Shown here: positions 16,970 to 25,835 of the stretch, piece after piece
Layout of the letters: each line of letters opens with the position of its first letter
Position numbering within the stretch: the first letter of the stretch is position 1
Source of the DNA: JBBWZH01 sp035544115
Lineage (GTDB): Bacteria; Actinomycetota; Actinomycetes; Mycobacteriales; CADCTP01
Length of the DNA stretch: 64,000 nt
NCBI GenBank assembly: GCA_963714145.1
Contig: OY970235.1
Span: forward strand, 5,766,001 to 5,830,000
Direction: 5' to 3'
Notes under the pieces: generated by a model
Seen by the model: the letters and a program-made list of their open reading frames with translations, nothing else
Database searches by the model: none
What the model was told of the DNA's origin: nothing
Translations under genes and position numbers: made by a program

Positions 16970-17983
16970 TCAGCGTATCCGGCCGGCGCGGCGGGCCCGC
17001 ACCGTCCAGCTGGCCGCCTGCGCGAAGTCCACCCCGACCAGCACGATCCGGGAGACCAGCGCGATCGCCAGCGCGGCGGTGCCGCTGACCACGGTGCCCA
17101 GGGTCAGCACCATGCCGGCCTCGCGCACCCCGGCGCCGGCCGGGGCGATCACCGCGAGCGGGCCGATCCCGTACGCCAGCGCGAAGCCGCCGATGCTGAC
17201 CGCGAGCGTGGACAGGTTGGCCGGCCCGCCGACGCCGAGCACCAGCACCCAGGCGTGCAGCCCGAACAGCAGCCAGGACACGAACTGCCAGCCGGCCGCG
17301 TGCAGGGTGGCCGTGCCGGTCAGCCGGGCCGGCATCGGCTGCCGCCGGGCCAGCCGCAGCAGCCGGTCCAGCCCCGGCCCGAACACCCGCGGGTGCAGGC
17401 CGACCAGCAGCACCGGCAGCAGCAGGCCCAGGAACCAGAGCTTGCGCAGGCTCGCCGCGGCCCCCCAGGGCAGCAGCAGCGCCGCGGTGGTCAGCCCGGT
17501 CGCGATCGACATCACGAACGCGACCATCGTGGTGGCCAGCGAGGTCTTGCGCATGATCTTCAGCTCGCGGCCGAGCGTCATGATGCTGACGAAGACCCAG
17601 ACCGTGCCGGGCAGGTACTTGCCCAGCTGGCCGACGAAGTACAGCCGGCCGACCGCGGGCACCGGCAGCGGCGCGCCCAGGTCGGCCAGGATCGTCCGGT
17701 ACGCCCGCATGGCCGCGACCTGCGCGAACGCGGCCAGCACAGCCGCCGCGAGCACCGCCAGCACGGACATCTGGCGGAACTCGACCACCAGCTCGTCCCA
17801 CCGGCTGGCGACGTAGAAGCCACCGAAGCCGAGCACCAGCGCCAGGAAGCCGAACTTGAGCCAGGTGGTCGGCCCGCGCCGGCGCGCCGCCAGCACCGGC
17901 GGCGCGTCCTCGTCGACCGGCCCGTCCGCCGGCCCGGTCACGCCGCCGTCGGCGTCGCCGTCGGGCGGCTCGACGAAACCCAC
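16970..17983 (-). CDS. flippase-like integral membrane protein (lysyl-PG synthase transmembrane domain, UPF0104)
   Basis: A short acidic, Pro/Gly-rich cytoplasmic N-terminus of about 45 residues precedes at least seven hydrophobic spans, among them FGFLALVLGFGGFYVA and AVLAAAVLAAFAQVAAM. The family segment VGQLGKYLPGTVWVF (about residues 115-130) is diagnostic. Such proteins are thought to move or modify lipid-linked sugars or lipids across the membrane. The GTG at 17983 starts 18 bases after the GT2 stop. Between a GT2 and a GT4 gene it may flip a glycolipid; not provable here. Confidence 0.83.
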   Translation of the reverse strand: MGFVEPPDGDADGGVTGPADGPVDEDAPPVLAARRRGPTTWLKFGFLALVLGFGGFYVASRWDELVVEFRQMSVLAVLAAAVLAAFAQVAAMRAYRTILADLGAPLPVPAVGRLYFVGQLGKYLPGTVWVFVSIMTLGRELKIMRKTSLATTMVAFVMSIATGLTTAALLLPWGAAASLRKLWFLGLLLPVLLVGLHPRVFGPGLDRLLRLARRQPMPARLTGTATLHAAGWQFVSWLLFGLHAWVLVLGVGGPANLSTLAVSIGGFALAYGIGPLAVIAPAGAGVREAGMVLTLGTVVSGTAALAIALVSRIVLVGVDFAQAASWTVRARRAGRIR

Positions 17984-18000
17984 CCCGCCGGCCGGCCCGG

Positions 18001-18975
18001 TCAGGTGTCGGCCCGGGAGCGGACGATCAGGTCGGCCAGCAACGCGATCGATCCGATCAGCAGCCCGACCATGATCAGCAGCAGTGTGCTGACCGTGATC
18101 CGGAGCTGGTAGTGGATCAGGTCGACGACCGCCTTGACCACGCCGAGGCCGAACAGCCAGAGCGCGAGCGGCATCAGCACCTTGATCGGGTTGAAGTACA
18201 TGACCATCCGCAGCACCTGCAGGATGTACCGGTACGCGTCCTTGGTGAAGTGGAACTTCGACCGGCCGGCCCGCTTGCCGTAGGAGATCGGCAGGTAGTC
18301 CACCGGGTGCTGGTTGGACAGGAACGACATCGTGATCGTGGTGACGCAGGAGAACCCGGGCGGCAGCAGCCGCAGGTAGGGCAGCGCCACGTCCCGGCGG
18401 AAGGCGCGCAGGCCCGAGTTCAGGTCCGGGATCTTGGTGGACGCCAGCCGCTCGGCGATCTTGCGGATGGCCCACTTCGCCGGGACCCGGAGGACCTTGT
18501 ACGTGCCCTGCTCGGTGGTGCGGGCGCCGACCACCTGGTCCACATCCGGGTTGTCCAGCAGGTACTGGACGAACTCCGGAATGCGCTCGTTCGGGTACGT
18601 CATGTCAGCGTCGGTCCAGACGACGATCCGGCCGTACGCCTCACCGGAGCCGATCCGGCGGGCGGTGCCGGAACCGCCGTTGCGGCGGAACGGCATCAGC
18701 CGCATGGCCGGGTAAGTCGGCAGCGCTTCCTTCAGGACGGCCAGCGTGTTGTCGGTCGACTTGTCATCGATGACCAACAGTTCGTAACTGAATTCGGTGG
18801 CGTCCATGGCCTTGCAGATACGGTCCACCTCGGCCAGTACGTGCTCCTGCTCGTTGTAGCAGGGCAGCACGATCGTGACATCGAGGGAGTTGGGGCCGCC
18901 TTTCCGGATGGCACTGGTGGAACTCTGGTGCTCGTGGGTGGGCGGGACGGGGTCGAGCGGCGCAGCGATGCTCAC
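18001..18975 (-). CDS. glycosyltransferase family 2, polyprenyl-phosphate sugar transferase type, with C-terminal membrane helices
   Basis: The GT2 core shows VTIVLPCYNEQEHVLAEV, ELLVIDDKSTDNTL, VVWTDADMTYPNERIP (acidic metal site), DLNSGLRAFRRDVALPYL and HFTKDAYRYILQVLRM, close to dolichyl-phosphate mannose synthase-like proteins. Two hydrophobic helices end the protein (VLMPLALWLFGLGVV; LLLIMVGLLIGSIALLAD). The GTG at 18975 follows AGGAG with 8 bases of spacing. It probably makes a polyprenyl-phosphate sugar used on the outer face, for example by the large membrane protein at 22611-24815. That link is inference. Confidence 0.87.
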   Translation of the reverse strand: MSIAAPLDPVPPTHEHQSSTSAIRKGGPNSLDVTIVLPCYNEQEHVLAEVDRICKAMDATEFSYELLVIDDKSTDNTLAVLKEALPTYPAMRLMPFRRNGGSGTARRIGSGEAYGRIVVWTDADMTYPNERIPEFVQYLLDNPDVDQVVGARTTEQGTYKVLRVPAKWAIRKIAERLASTKIPDLNSGLRAFRRDVALPYLRLLPPGFSCVTTITMSFLSNQHPVDYLPISYGKRAGRSKFHFTKDAYRYILQVLRMVMYFNPIKVLMPLALWLFGLGVVKAVVDLIHYQLRITVSTLLLIMVGLLIGSIALLADLIVRSRADT

Positions 18976-19159
18976 GGGTGCGGACTCCTGCACTGAACTG
19001 GCCTGAATCTCTCTGATCTGCGTCGACGGCTGTCGGCAACAGCCGACGATCCTACAAGTGTTCCGACCCCGTCCCGGACCATCGGTCCCCCGGGCGGCCG
19101 GCCCGGCGGATATCGTCGCCATTCATCGACATCCGCCGGCAGCCGACAGGGGAGCCTGA

Positions 19160-19837
19160 GTGAGCCCGTTCCGGACCGAATTCCGTGACTATCAGCGGGC
19201 CATGCTCGGTCTGCGCGGAAGCCGGGAGACGTCGGCCCGGGCGTTCTACGCCGGCGTGCTGCGGCACCGGTTGCTCGGCCGGCGCAACATCTGGCTCGGC
19301 TCGCGCACCGTGCTGGACGGCGCCGAGCGGGTCGAGGTACGGCCCGGCGGCGCGCTCCGGATCGGGCTGGGGCCGTTCGGGCTGACCAGCGCGTACGACG
19401 TGTCGGTGGTGCGGGTCCGGCCCGGCGCCCGGTTCGTCGTGGACGGGATGGTCAGCCTGCAGCGCGGGGTCCGGATCGTGGTGGACAGCGGCGAGCTGCG
19501 GATCGGCCACGGCACCAACATCAACGGGTTGACCAAGATCCTGGTGGCCGACTCGGTCCGGATCGGGGCCGAGTGCACCTTTTCCTGGGACGTGCAGATC
19601 CTGGACAACGACTTCCACGCGATCACCCTGGACGGCGTCGAGCGCCCGGCCAAGGGCCCGGTGATCATCGGCGACAAGGTCTGGATCGGCACCCGCGCGG
19701 TGATCCTGAAGGGCGTCGAGATCGGGAACGGTGCGGTGGTGGCCGCCGGCGCCGTGGTCAACCGGGACGTCCCGCCGGGCACGATCGTCGCCGGCATGCC
19801 GGCCCGGGTCGTGGGCAAGGTCGACGGCTGGGCCTGA
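19160..19837 (+). CDS. left-handed beta-helix acyltransferase (sugar O-acetyltransferase type)
   Basis: Hexapeptide repeats run through the second half (IGHGTNINGLTKI, IGAECTFSWDVQILDNDFHAI, IGDKVWIGTRAVILKGVEIG). The late AAGAVVNRDVPPGTIVAGMPA is typical of maltose/galactoside O-acetyltransferases, and the DFHAI histidine is the probable base. It uses an acyl-CoA to decorate a sugar in the cytoplasm. A GGGGAG lies before the GTG at 19160. Divergent from the GT2 gene; its promoter lies in the 184-bp gap, where TATCGT near 19111 is a weak -10 candidate. Confidence 0.85.
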   Translation: MSPFRTEFRDYQRAMLGLRGSRETSARAFYAGVLRHRLLGRRNIWLGSRTVLDGAERVEVRPGGALRIGLGPFGLTSAYDVSVVRVRPGARFVVDGMVSLQRGVRIVVDSGELRIGHGTNINGLTKILVADSVRIGAECTFSWDVQILDNDFHAITLDGVERPAKGPVIIGDKVWIGTRAVILKGVEIGNGAVVAAGAVVNRDVPPGTIVAGMPARVVGKVDGWA

Positions 19838-19877
19838 CCCGCCAGCCAGCCGAGCCCGCTGGCCGGCTGGCCGGTGG

Positions 19878-20645
19878 TCAGCCGCGGCGGGACGGGGCGA
19901 ACGGCAGCCGCCAGCGCCGGTGCGCGGGCCCGGCCACCGGCACGTGTTCCACCGCCGGCCGGCCGGCGGGCGGTGCCAGCGCCGGCAGCCAGACCCGGCG
20001 CAGCACGGCCGGCTCCGGCAGCACGGCGACCCGCTCGGCCCGCCGCACCGCGGCCTCGAACCGGTGCCGGGACAGGTCCGGGCCGGCCGGTCCGTCAACC
20101 GCCGGCCCGTCGACCGCCGGTCCGTCGACCAGCTCGGCGGCCACCACCAGCACCACCTCCGGCGCCAGTTCGACCGCCGATCCGGGGAGCTCCGCCCCGG
20201 GCCCACCCGGCCGGGGCTGGTCGCCGGTCGGGACGCCCACCGCGGTCGGCTGGCCGGTCGGGGACCAGCCCGGGTCGGCGCCCCAGCGGACCGGCCGCAC
20301 CTGCTGGGTCACCACCGGGACCAGCACCGCGGCCGGGGCACCGGGCGCCACCAGCACCGACTCGACGAAATGCGCCAGCGGGACGTCGTCCCCGCGCAGC
20401 TCGGCCAGCAGCCCGGACGGCAGCTCCGGCGGCCGGTCGGTCAGCTCGATCCGGCTCCGCACCCGGGACGCGAACCGGCCCAGCGCCGCCGCCACCGCCG
20501 GGTCCGGCGCGATCAACCAGGCCCGCCAGCGATCGTCCGACTGCGCGGCGAGCGAGACGATCAACTCCTCGGCGTGTTCCGCGCGCAGCCCGGTGACCAG
20601 CAGCGTGAGCAGCGGGTCAGAACCGGTAGGGACCGTAGCCGGCAC
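19878..20645 (-). CDS. unknown protein resembling a degenerate GT2 enzyme (255 aa)
   Basis: The first 80 residues (LLVTGLRAEHAEELIVSL, AQSDDRWRAWLIAPD) look like the opening strand-helix-strand of a GT2 fold. No DxD or other catalytic motif is found, and the remainder is Pro/Gly-rich with a short VDGPA repeat (about bases 20,090-20,135). It overlaps the preceding GT2 gene by 29 bases in another frame, so both are expressed from one mRNA. It may be an inactive accessory subunit of that GT2. Identification is weak, but the long overlap and coding bias support a real gene. Confidence 0.6.
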   Translation of the reverse strand: MPATVPTGSDPLLTLLVTGLRAEHAEELIVSLAAQSDDRWRAWLIAPDPAVAAALGRFASRVRSRIELTDRPPELPSGLLAELRGDDVPLAHFVESVLVAPGAPAAVLVPVVTQQVRPVRWGADPGWSPTGQPTAVGVPTGDQPRPGGPGAELPGSAVELAPEVVLVVAAELVDGPAVDGPAVDGPAGPDLSRHRFEAAVRRAERVAVLPEPAVLRRVWLPALAPPAGRPAVEHVPVAGPAHRRWRLPFAPSRRG

Positions 20646-21519
20646 CGATCACCTCCGAGACCTCGTGTGCCGGGTCGATCGGCTCCGGCAGCCGGCCCTC
20701 GGCCTGGCGCTGCCGGAACGACGCGGCCGCCCGCTGCGCCACCTCGTCGGTGCCGTGGTCGATGTGGTGCAGCCAGTGCGCCAGCCCGTCCGGCCGGGAG
20801 TAGCGGTGCAGGAGCAGCAGGGCGCCCTCGGACGCGTGGAACCGCTCGGTCTCGCCGGCCAGCACCGGCCCGGCCGCGGTGGCCCGCTTGGCGTGGTGCA
20901 GCACCGCGAGCGGCGCGTGCCGCAGCCGGTGCCCGGCCAGCCGCAGCCGCCAGGACAGGTCCACGTCGTCGGCGTGCAGGAAGAAGGTGTCCGAGTCGAA
21001 CCCGCCGACCTGCTCGTACGCGGCCCGCCGGACCAGCAGGCAGGCGCCGGTGGCCCAGGAGATCGCGCCGGTTGCCGGGTCGTACTCCTTCGGGTGCTCG
21101 AACGGGGCCTGCCGCGCCTCGGTCAGCGCGATGTCGGGGGAAAGCGCGCGGACGAGTTCGGTGAGCAGGCGCGGAGCGGGGTACGAGTCCGGGTTCAGGA
21201 TCAGCAGCAGCTCGGCGCGGTCGGTGGCGCCGGCGAGGAGGGTGTTGTGGCCACCACCATGGCCCAGGTTCACCCCGAAGTGCCGCATCGTCACGTCCGC
21301 GACCCCGGCCGCGCGCAGCGATTCGACCAGTTCCGCCCAGACCTCGGCGGGCAGGCACGGCTCGGCCGAACAGTCCCCGAACCGTACCGACACCGCCCCG
21401 ACCAGCCCGGATGCCAGCGCCGTCTGGATTGTCGCGGCCAGCCCTTCCGCGAGCCGGAGCGCCGTATCGCTCGGCGTGCCGTACAGAATCGACTGCACGC
21501 AGACGTCCGGCGGAGACAT
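20617..21519 (-). CDS. glycosyltransferase family 2 (rhamnosyltransferase-like)
   Basis: A 300-residue GT2 protein with VQSILYGTPSDTALRLAEGL, HFGVNLGHGGGHNTLL (the NxGxGxGxN acceptor loop), LLLILNPDSYPAPRLL (the NPD acidic site), WATGACLLVRRAAYEQVGGFD and FFLHADDVDLSWRLRLAGH. These are the hallmarks of WbbL-like rhamnosyltransferases. It is cytoplasmic or peripheral and likely uses dTDP-rhamnose, since rmlB and rmlD lie downstream; donor identity is inference. It diverges from the epimerase gene at 21627. Confidence 0.88.
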   Translation of the reverse strand: MSPPDVCVQSILYGTPSDTALRLAEGLAATIQTALASGLVGAVSVRFGDCSAEPCLPAEVWAELVESLRAAGVADVTMRHFGVNLGHGGGHNTLLAGATDRAELLLILNPDSYPAPRLLTELVRALSPDIALTEARQAPFEHPKEYDPATGAISWATGACLLVRRAAYEQVGGFDSDTFFLHADDVDLSWRLRLAGHRLRHAPLAVLHHAKRATAAGPVLAGETERFHASEGALLLLHRYSRPDGLAHWLHHIDHGTDEVAQRAAASFRQRQAEGRLPEPIDPAHEVSEVIGAGYGPYRF

Positions 21520-21626
21520 AGCCGGGCAGCTTACTCAGCAGTCGCGCGACAAGATCGAATAGAGCCGTCCGGCCCACTCGGGCCGGCCGAACAGATCAAC
21601 AGATCCTATGACGAATGGAGCAGTAG

Positions 21627-22589
21627 ATGAGGTCACGGCGACGCCGTGCGGTGATCACGGGTGGGGCCGGCTTCCTCGGCTCGCACCTCTGCGAACGGCT
21701 GCTCACCGACGACTACGAGGTGCTCTGCCTGGACAACTTCAGCACCGGCACCCCGGCCAACCTGGCCCACCTGGTCGGCGGCCCGCTGCGGGTGATCCGC
21801 ACCGACGTCACCGACTACGTGCACGTGCCCGGCCCGGTCGACGTGGTCATGCACCTCGCCTCGCCGGCGTCCCCGGTGGACTACCTGCGGCTGCCGATCG
21901 CCACGCTGAAGGTCGGCGCCCTCGGCGCCCTGCACACGCTCGGGCTGGCCCGCGAGAAGGGCGCCCGCTACGTGCTGGCGTCCACCTCCGAGGTGTACGG
22001 CGACCCGCAACTGCACCCGCAGCCGGAGAGTTACTGGGGGCACGTCAACCCGGTCGGCCCGCGCGGCGTGTACGACGAGGCGAAGCGCTTCGCCGAGGCG
22101 CTGACCGTGGCGTACCGGTCGACGCACCGGGTGAACACCGGCATCGTCCGGATCTTCAACACGTTCGGCCCGCGGATGCGCCCGGACGACGGCCGAGCCA
22201 TCCCCACGTTCATCCGGCAGGCGCTGGCCGGCGAGCCGCTGACCGTGGCCGGGGACGGCAGCCAGACCCGGTCCATCTGCTACGTGGACGACCTGATCAC
22301 CGGCATCGTCGCGCTCGCCGACTCGGACCTGGCCGGCCCGGTGAACATCGGCAACCCGGACGAGATGTCGGTCCGCACCCTGGCCGAGCGGATCCGCGAC
22401 CTGGTCGGCTCCGAGTCGCCGATCACGTTCGTGCCCCGCCCGGTGGACGACCCGACCGTCCGGCAGCCGGACATCACGCTGGCCCGGGAGCGGCTCGGCT
22501 GGGACCCGGTGATCCCGGTGGACGACGGGCTGAAGAAGACCATCGCCTGGATGCGCGATGCCGTGGCCGCCGAGGCCGCCGGGGAGTAG
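21627..22589 (+). CDS. NAD-dependent epimerase/dehydratase, UDP-glucuronate decarboxylase (UDP-xylose synthase) type
   Basis: A Rossmann-type short-chain dehydrogenase: ITGGAGFLGSHLCERLL (NAD), the HLASPASPVDYLRLPI segment typical of UDP-xylose synthases, STSEVYGDP, YDEAKRFAEA (catalytic Tyr and Lys), RIFNTFGPRM and VDDLITGIVAL. The reaction would be oxidative decarboxylation of UDP-glucuronate to UDP-xylose, or the 4-keto intermediate. UDP-glucuronate could come from the dehydrogenase gene at 46667 in this window. Length (320) matches the bacterial soluble form. Confidence 0.87.
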   Translation: MRSRRRRAVITGGAGFLGSHLCERLLTDDYEVLCLDNFSTGTPANLAHLVGGPLRVIRTDVTDYVHVPGPVDVVMHLASPASPVDYLRLPIATLKVGALGALHTLGLAREKGARYVLASTSEVYGDPQLHPQPESYWGHVNPVGPRGVYDEAKRFAEALTVAYRSTHRVNTGIVRIFNTFGPRMRPDDGRAIPTFIRQALAGEPLTVAGDGSQTRSICYVDDLITGIVALADSDLAGPVNIGNPDEMSVRTLAERIRDLVGSESPITFVPRPVDDPTVRQPDITLARERLGWDPVIPVDDGLKKTIAWMRDAVAAEAAGE

Positions 22590-22610
22590 CCCGGCGGCCG
22601 CCCGGGTGGG

Positions 22611-24815
22611 TCAGCGGATCGACTGCACCCGGTAGACGGTGAAGTTGTACGGGATCTGCTGTGCCTTGGCCGGCCGGGCGACGCTGCTCTCCACCCAGTG
22701 CGGCAGCGTGCCGGCGAACTGGCCGGCCACCGCGACCGAGATCCCGGGCAGCTTGGGCGGCATCGACGTCCGGTCGTACACCAGGAACACCGGCCGGTCC
22801 GGGAAGTGCTCGAGGTAGGCCCGCACGTACCCGGGCACGCTCGCCGGGTTGCCCGGCAGCAGCACGCTCTGGTCGTCGTCCACCAGCCAGACCGGCGAGG
22901 CGAACAGGGTCTGCGGCGCGGCGCAGCAGTAGCTCGGCGGCTGCCAGAGGTAGACGCCCTGCTTGTCGCCGGACAGGTCGCCGATCGCCCGGGTCACCCC
23001 GTAGCTGCCGCCCCACTCGTCGTGCGACCGCAGCGGCACCGACTGGTTCAGCTGGACGGCGGCGATGAAGCCGGCCAGCCCGAGCGCCACCGCCGGGCCG
23101 GCCAGCCTCGGCACCCGCGGCCGGCGGAACGCCCAGATCCAGGCCAGCGCCAGCCCGATCAGCAGCACCATGCCGGGGATCACGGTCGGTACGAAGCGGC
23201 GGCCCACCCACATGAAGTACGGCGAGTTCTTCGCGTGCCAGGCGTACAGGGTCAGCAGTGCCCCGGTCATCCCGAGCACCACCCAGGCGGACGGGGACCA
23301 CCGGCTCAGCAGCACCACCGCGATCCCGACCAGCACCAGCACCAGCCCGGGCCAGCTGAAGAACCATGACAACCGGTACAGGTTGCGCTCGTCGTAGGTG
23401 CGGATCAGGCGCGGCCCGTAGTAGGTCGTGTCGGTCTCGAACAGCGGCCGGGCCAGCCCCAGCAGGAACAGGCCGAACGCGCCGAGGGTGAGCAGCAGCC
23501 CGGTCCGGCGCTGGAACCGGGGCAGCGCCAGCCGGCCGGTCAGCCAGCCGGCCAGCGGGGTGAGCACCGGCCGCAGCACCAGCGCGCCGGCCACCGAGAC
23601 GCCGATCGCGGCGAGCACCAGCGGCAGCTTCGGCACCAGCGCGACCCTGGTGTAGAAACCGGCCGGGCCGTACGCCTGCCAGAGCCCGTAGGGCAGCACC
23701 ACGGCGAGGCCGACCGCGAAGAAGGCGGCCCGGGCGTCGAACCGGCGCAGCACCCAGAGGCAGGCGAGCCCGCCGACCGCGGCCAGCACCAGCAGCAGCC
23801 CGTCGGCCCGGTCCAGGTAGCCGGCGCCGACCAGGACACCGGCCAGCAGCGCCGGCCAGCGCCACCGGGTCTGCACGGCCAGCACGATCCCGAGCAGCGT
23901 GCCCAGGTAGAGGAACTGGGCCAGGATCTCGGCGGTCGGGTACTTGGCCTGCCAGACCTCCATCATGTTGGTGGCCAGGATGAGGCCGACCGCACCGGCG
24001 GCGACGATCCCGCCGAGCCGGCGGGCCAGCACCACCGCGGCCAGCACCGCCAGCACCCCGCACACCGCACCGGTGTTGGCCAGCCCGCCGTATCCGCGCA
24101 GGTCGTAGCTGGTCGCCATGGTCGCCGACCACAGGTGGTAGAACTGCGGCACGATCTGCCCGGTCGCCATGTCGTGCACCCAGATGCCGGGGAACCGCGC
24201 CCCCGGGCTCTGCAACTGCACCGGCAGCCCGGCCGTTGTCAGCAGCGGGTCGTGCCACTGGTAGGAGCCGCTGCGGGCGATCTCGAACGCGTGCATGACG
24301 TAGCCGCCGGGGTCCTTGTCGCCGGCCACGTAGTGGAACCCGGGCAGCAGCAACCAACCGGACAGCAGCCCGGAGCCGCCCATCACCAGCAGCCCGGGCA
24401 GGTCGAGCGCGATCCTGGGCCGGCCACCGCCGAACCAGGCCAGCACCGCGAACACGATCAGGATGCCGGCGCTGATCGGCAGCACGGTGCCCAGCCGGTG
24501 AATGCCCAGGTGTGCGGTGGCGAGCGAGATCACCGCGACCACGCCGACCGCCGCGGCGGCGGCCAGCACGATCAGCTCACCGAGGGTGACCTGGCCGGCC
24601 TCGAACGGGCGCCGGAGCAGGGCCCACCGGCGGTCCGGCTGCGCCTGGCCGGGCTGGCCGCCCGGGGCCTGGTCGGCCGCCGGTTCGGGCCGGTCTTCGG
24701 TCAGGGTGCCGGCGGGGGCTCCCGCCGCGGCCGGCTCCGTCGCCGCGTCGGCCGCGGCGGCCGGTGGCTCGGCGGAACGGTCGGTCGAGGGGACGCCGGT
24801 CGGCGTGGAGTCCAT
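22611..24815 (-). CDS. large multi-spanning membrane protein, probable GT-C glycosyltransferase
   Basis: 734 residues. About 65 acidic Ala/Pro/Glu residues lie in the cytoplasm, then a dozen or more hydrophobic helices, then a soluble C-terminal domain of about 150 residues (QSVPLRSHDEWGG to the end). The first extracytoplasmic loop holds GDKDPGGYVMHAFEIARSG, an acidic loop of the kind used by GT-C enzymes with polyprenyl-phosphate sugars. No named family is assigned. Beside a GT2 of the polyprenyl-phosphate type, it likely adds a sugar outside the membrane. Convergent with the epimerase gene. Confidence 0.7.
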   Translation of the reverse strand: MDSTPTGVPSTDRSAEPPAAAADAATEPAAAGAPAGTLTEDRPEPAADQAPGGQPGQAQPDRRWALLRRPFEAGQVTLGELIVLAAAAAVGVVAVISLATAHLGIHRLGTVLPISAGILIVFAVLAWFGGGRPRIALDLPGLLVMGGSGLLSGWLLLPGFHYVAGDKDPGGYVMHAFEIARSGSYQWHDPLLTTAGLPVQLQSPGARFPGIWVHDMATGQIVPQFYHLWSATMATSYDLRGYGGLANTGAVCGVLAVLAAVVLARRLGGIVAAGAVGLILATNMMEVWQAKYPTAEILAQFLYLGTLLGIVLAVQTRWRWPALLAGVLVGAGYLDRADGLLLVLAAVGGLACLWVLRRFDARAAFFAVGLAVVLPYGLWQAYGPAGFYTRVALVPKLPLVLAAIGVSVAGALVLRPVLTPLAGWLTGRLALPRFQRRTGLLLTLGAFGLFLLGLARPLFETDTTYYGPRLIRTYDERNLYRLSWFFSWPGLVLVLVGIAVVLLSRWSPSAWVVLGMTGALLTLYAWHAKNSPYFMWVGRRFVPTVIPGMVLLIGLALAWIWAFRRPRVPRLAGPAVALGLAGFIAAVQLNQSVPLRSHDEWGGSYGVTRAIGDLSGDKQGVYLWQPPSYCCAAPQTLFASPVWLVDDDQSVLLPGNPASVPGYVRAYLEHFPDRPVFLVYDRTSMPPKLPGISVAVAGQFAGTLPHWVESSVARPAKAQQIPYNFTVYRVQSIR

Positions 24816-24839
24816 CAGCGCAGACTAGAGGGCCACCCG

Positions 24840-25679
24840 CTAGTGCAGGGAATCGGCTGGCCCGGCCTCCGGCGCCGCGCCCGGGACGCCGCGGCCACCG
24901 GGGCCGCCGGGGCCGGTCGGGTGCCGGCGCCGGGTCAGCCGGCCGAGCAGCGGGCGGTCCGGCTGCTGCGGCAACCCGACGAAGTTCGCGATCCGGTCGG
25001 TGATCCGGCGGGCGTCCCAGTTGTTGATGCCCGGCGCGGCGTGCCGCAGGTAGTAGCGGTCCTCCCGGGTCGGGTGCCGGGTGTCGGCGTACCAGGGCAG
25101 GTGCCGGGCCAGGTACGGCGCGCCGGTGCGCAGCGCCGGGATCATCGTGGTGCCGGTGCGCGGGCGGTACAGCGCGAACGTGGTGTCCACCGGGGCCACG
25201 TACAGGCCGGGGCGGAACTCCTCGGTCCAGAACCGGGCCTCCCAGCGGCGCACCGCGTCCGCGTGCCGGTAGTGCTCGGGCAGGTTGTCGATCCGCAGCC
25301 CGAGCCCGACCTTGACGTACTCCGGGTAGGTGTAGACGGCGTCGTACAGGTGCTCCAGCGCGTCCAGCGGGCAGGCCGGGTCCGGCACCACGTCCGGGTC
25401 GGTCTCCACGAAGAACTCGTGCTCGCCGGTCATCCGCTCGATGGTGCCGGACAGCCAGGGCGCCAGCTGGCCCAGGTTCTCCTTCAGCCGGACCACCTGG
25501 TGCGGGGACCGCTCCAGGTAGTCGCGCAGCGGCCCGTAGGTGGACGCGTTGTCCACGATCACGATGCGTTGAACCCCGGCACGCTCGAGCCAGCCCACCA
25601 GCTCCCGCAGGTAGCTGACCCGGTCCCGGGTGTTGATGAACACGGTGAACCGCGACGACACGGCGACACTGTAGGGCAT
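24840..25679 (-). CDS. GT2-like glycosyltransferase
   Basis: The N-terminal half reads FTVFINTRDRVSYLRELV, IVIVDNASTYGPLRDYL, LKENLGQLAPWLSG and HEFFVETDPDVVPDPACP: the nucleotide and acidic sites of a GT2 fold. The second half is specific to this group (YVKVGLGLRIDNLPEHY, VDTTFALYRPR). 279 residues, no membrane helix, and a Pro/Gly-rich tail of about 30 residues. The ATG at 25679 is the most likely start, though a GTG five codons later is possible. The gene upstream on the other strand begins the ABC exporter. Confidence 0.8.
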   Translation of the reverse strand: MPYSVAVSSRFTVFINTRDRVSYLRELVGWLERAGVQRIVIVDNASTYGPLRDYLERSPHQVVRLKENLGQLAPWLSGTIERMTGEHEFFVETDPDVVPDPACPLDALEHLYDAVYTYPEYVKVGLGLRIDNLPEHYRHADAVRRWEARFWTEEFRPGLYVAPVDTTFALYRPRTGTTMIPALRTGAPYLARHLPWYADTRHPTREDRYYLRHAAPGINNWDARRITDRIANFVGLPQQPDRPLLGRLTRRRHPTGPGGPGGRGVPGAAPEAGPADSLH

Positions 25680-25835
25680 CTGCCGGTAACCGGTCGGATG
25701 ATCTTCGCCCGGCGCGGCCGGCGCCGGGCGCGGGTGCGTCCGGGAGTGGGCCGGCCACCCGGTAGCCTGGGTTGACCGCGGTGGCACAGGGGGCCCGCCG
25801 CGGCGATCCCCCGGCAGCCAGCGCGAAGGACAGGA

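Noticed and set aside
14864..18112. A plus-strand open frame of over 1000 codons antisense to four glycan genes
   Set aside because: The translation is His/Arg/Gln-rich without motifs, while the opposite strand encodes clear methyltransferase, GT4, flippase-like and GT2 proteins.
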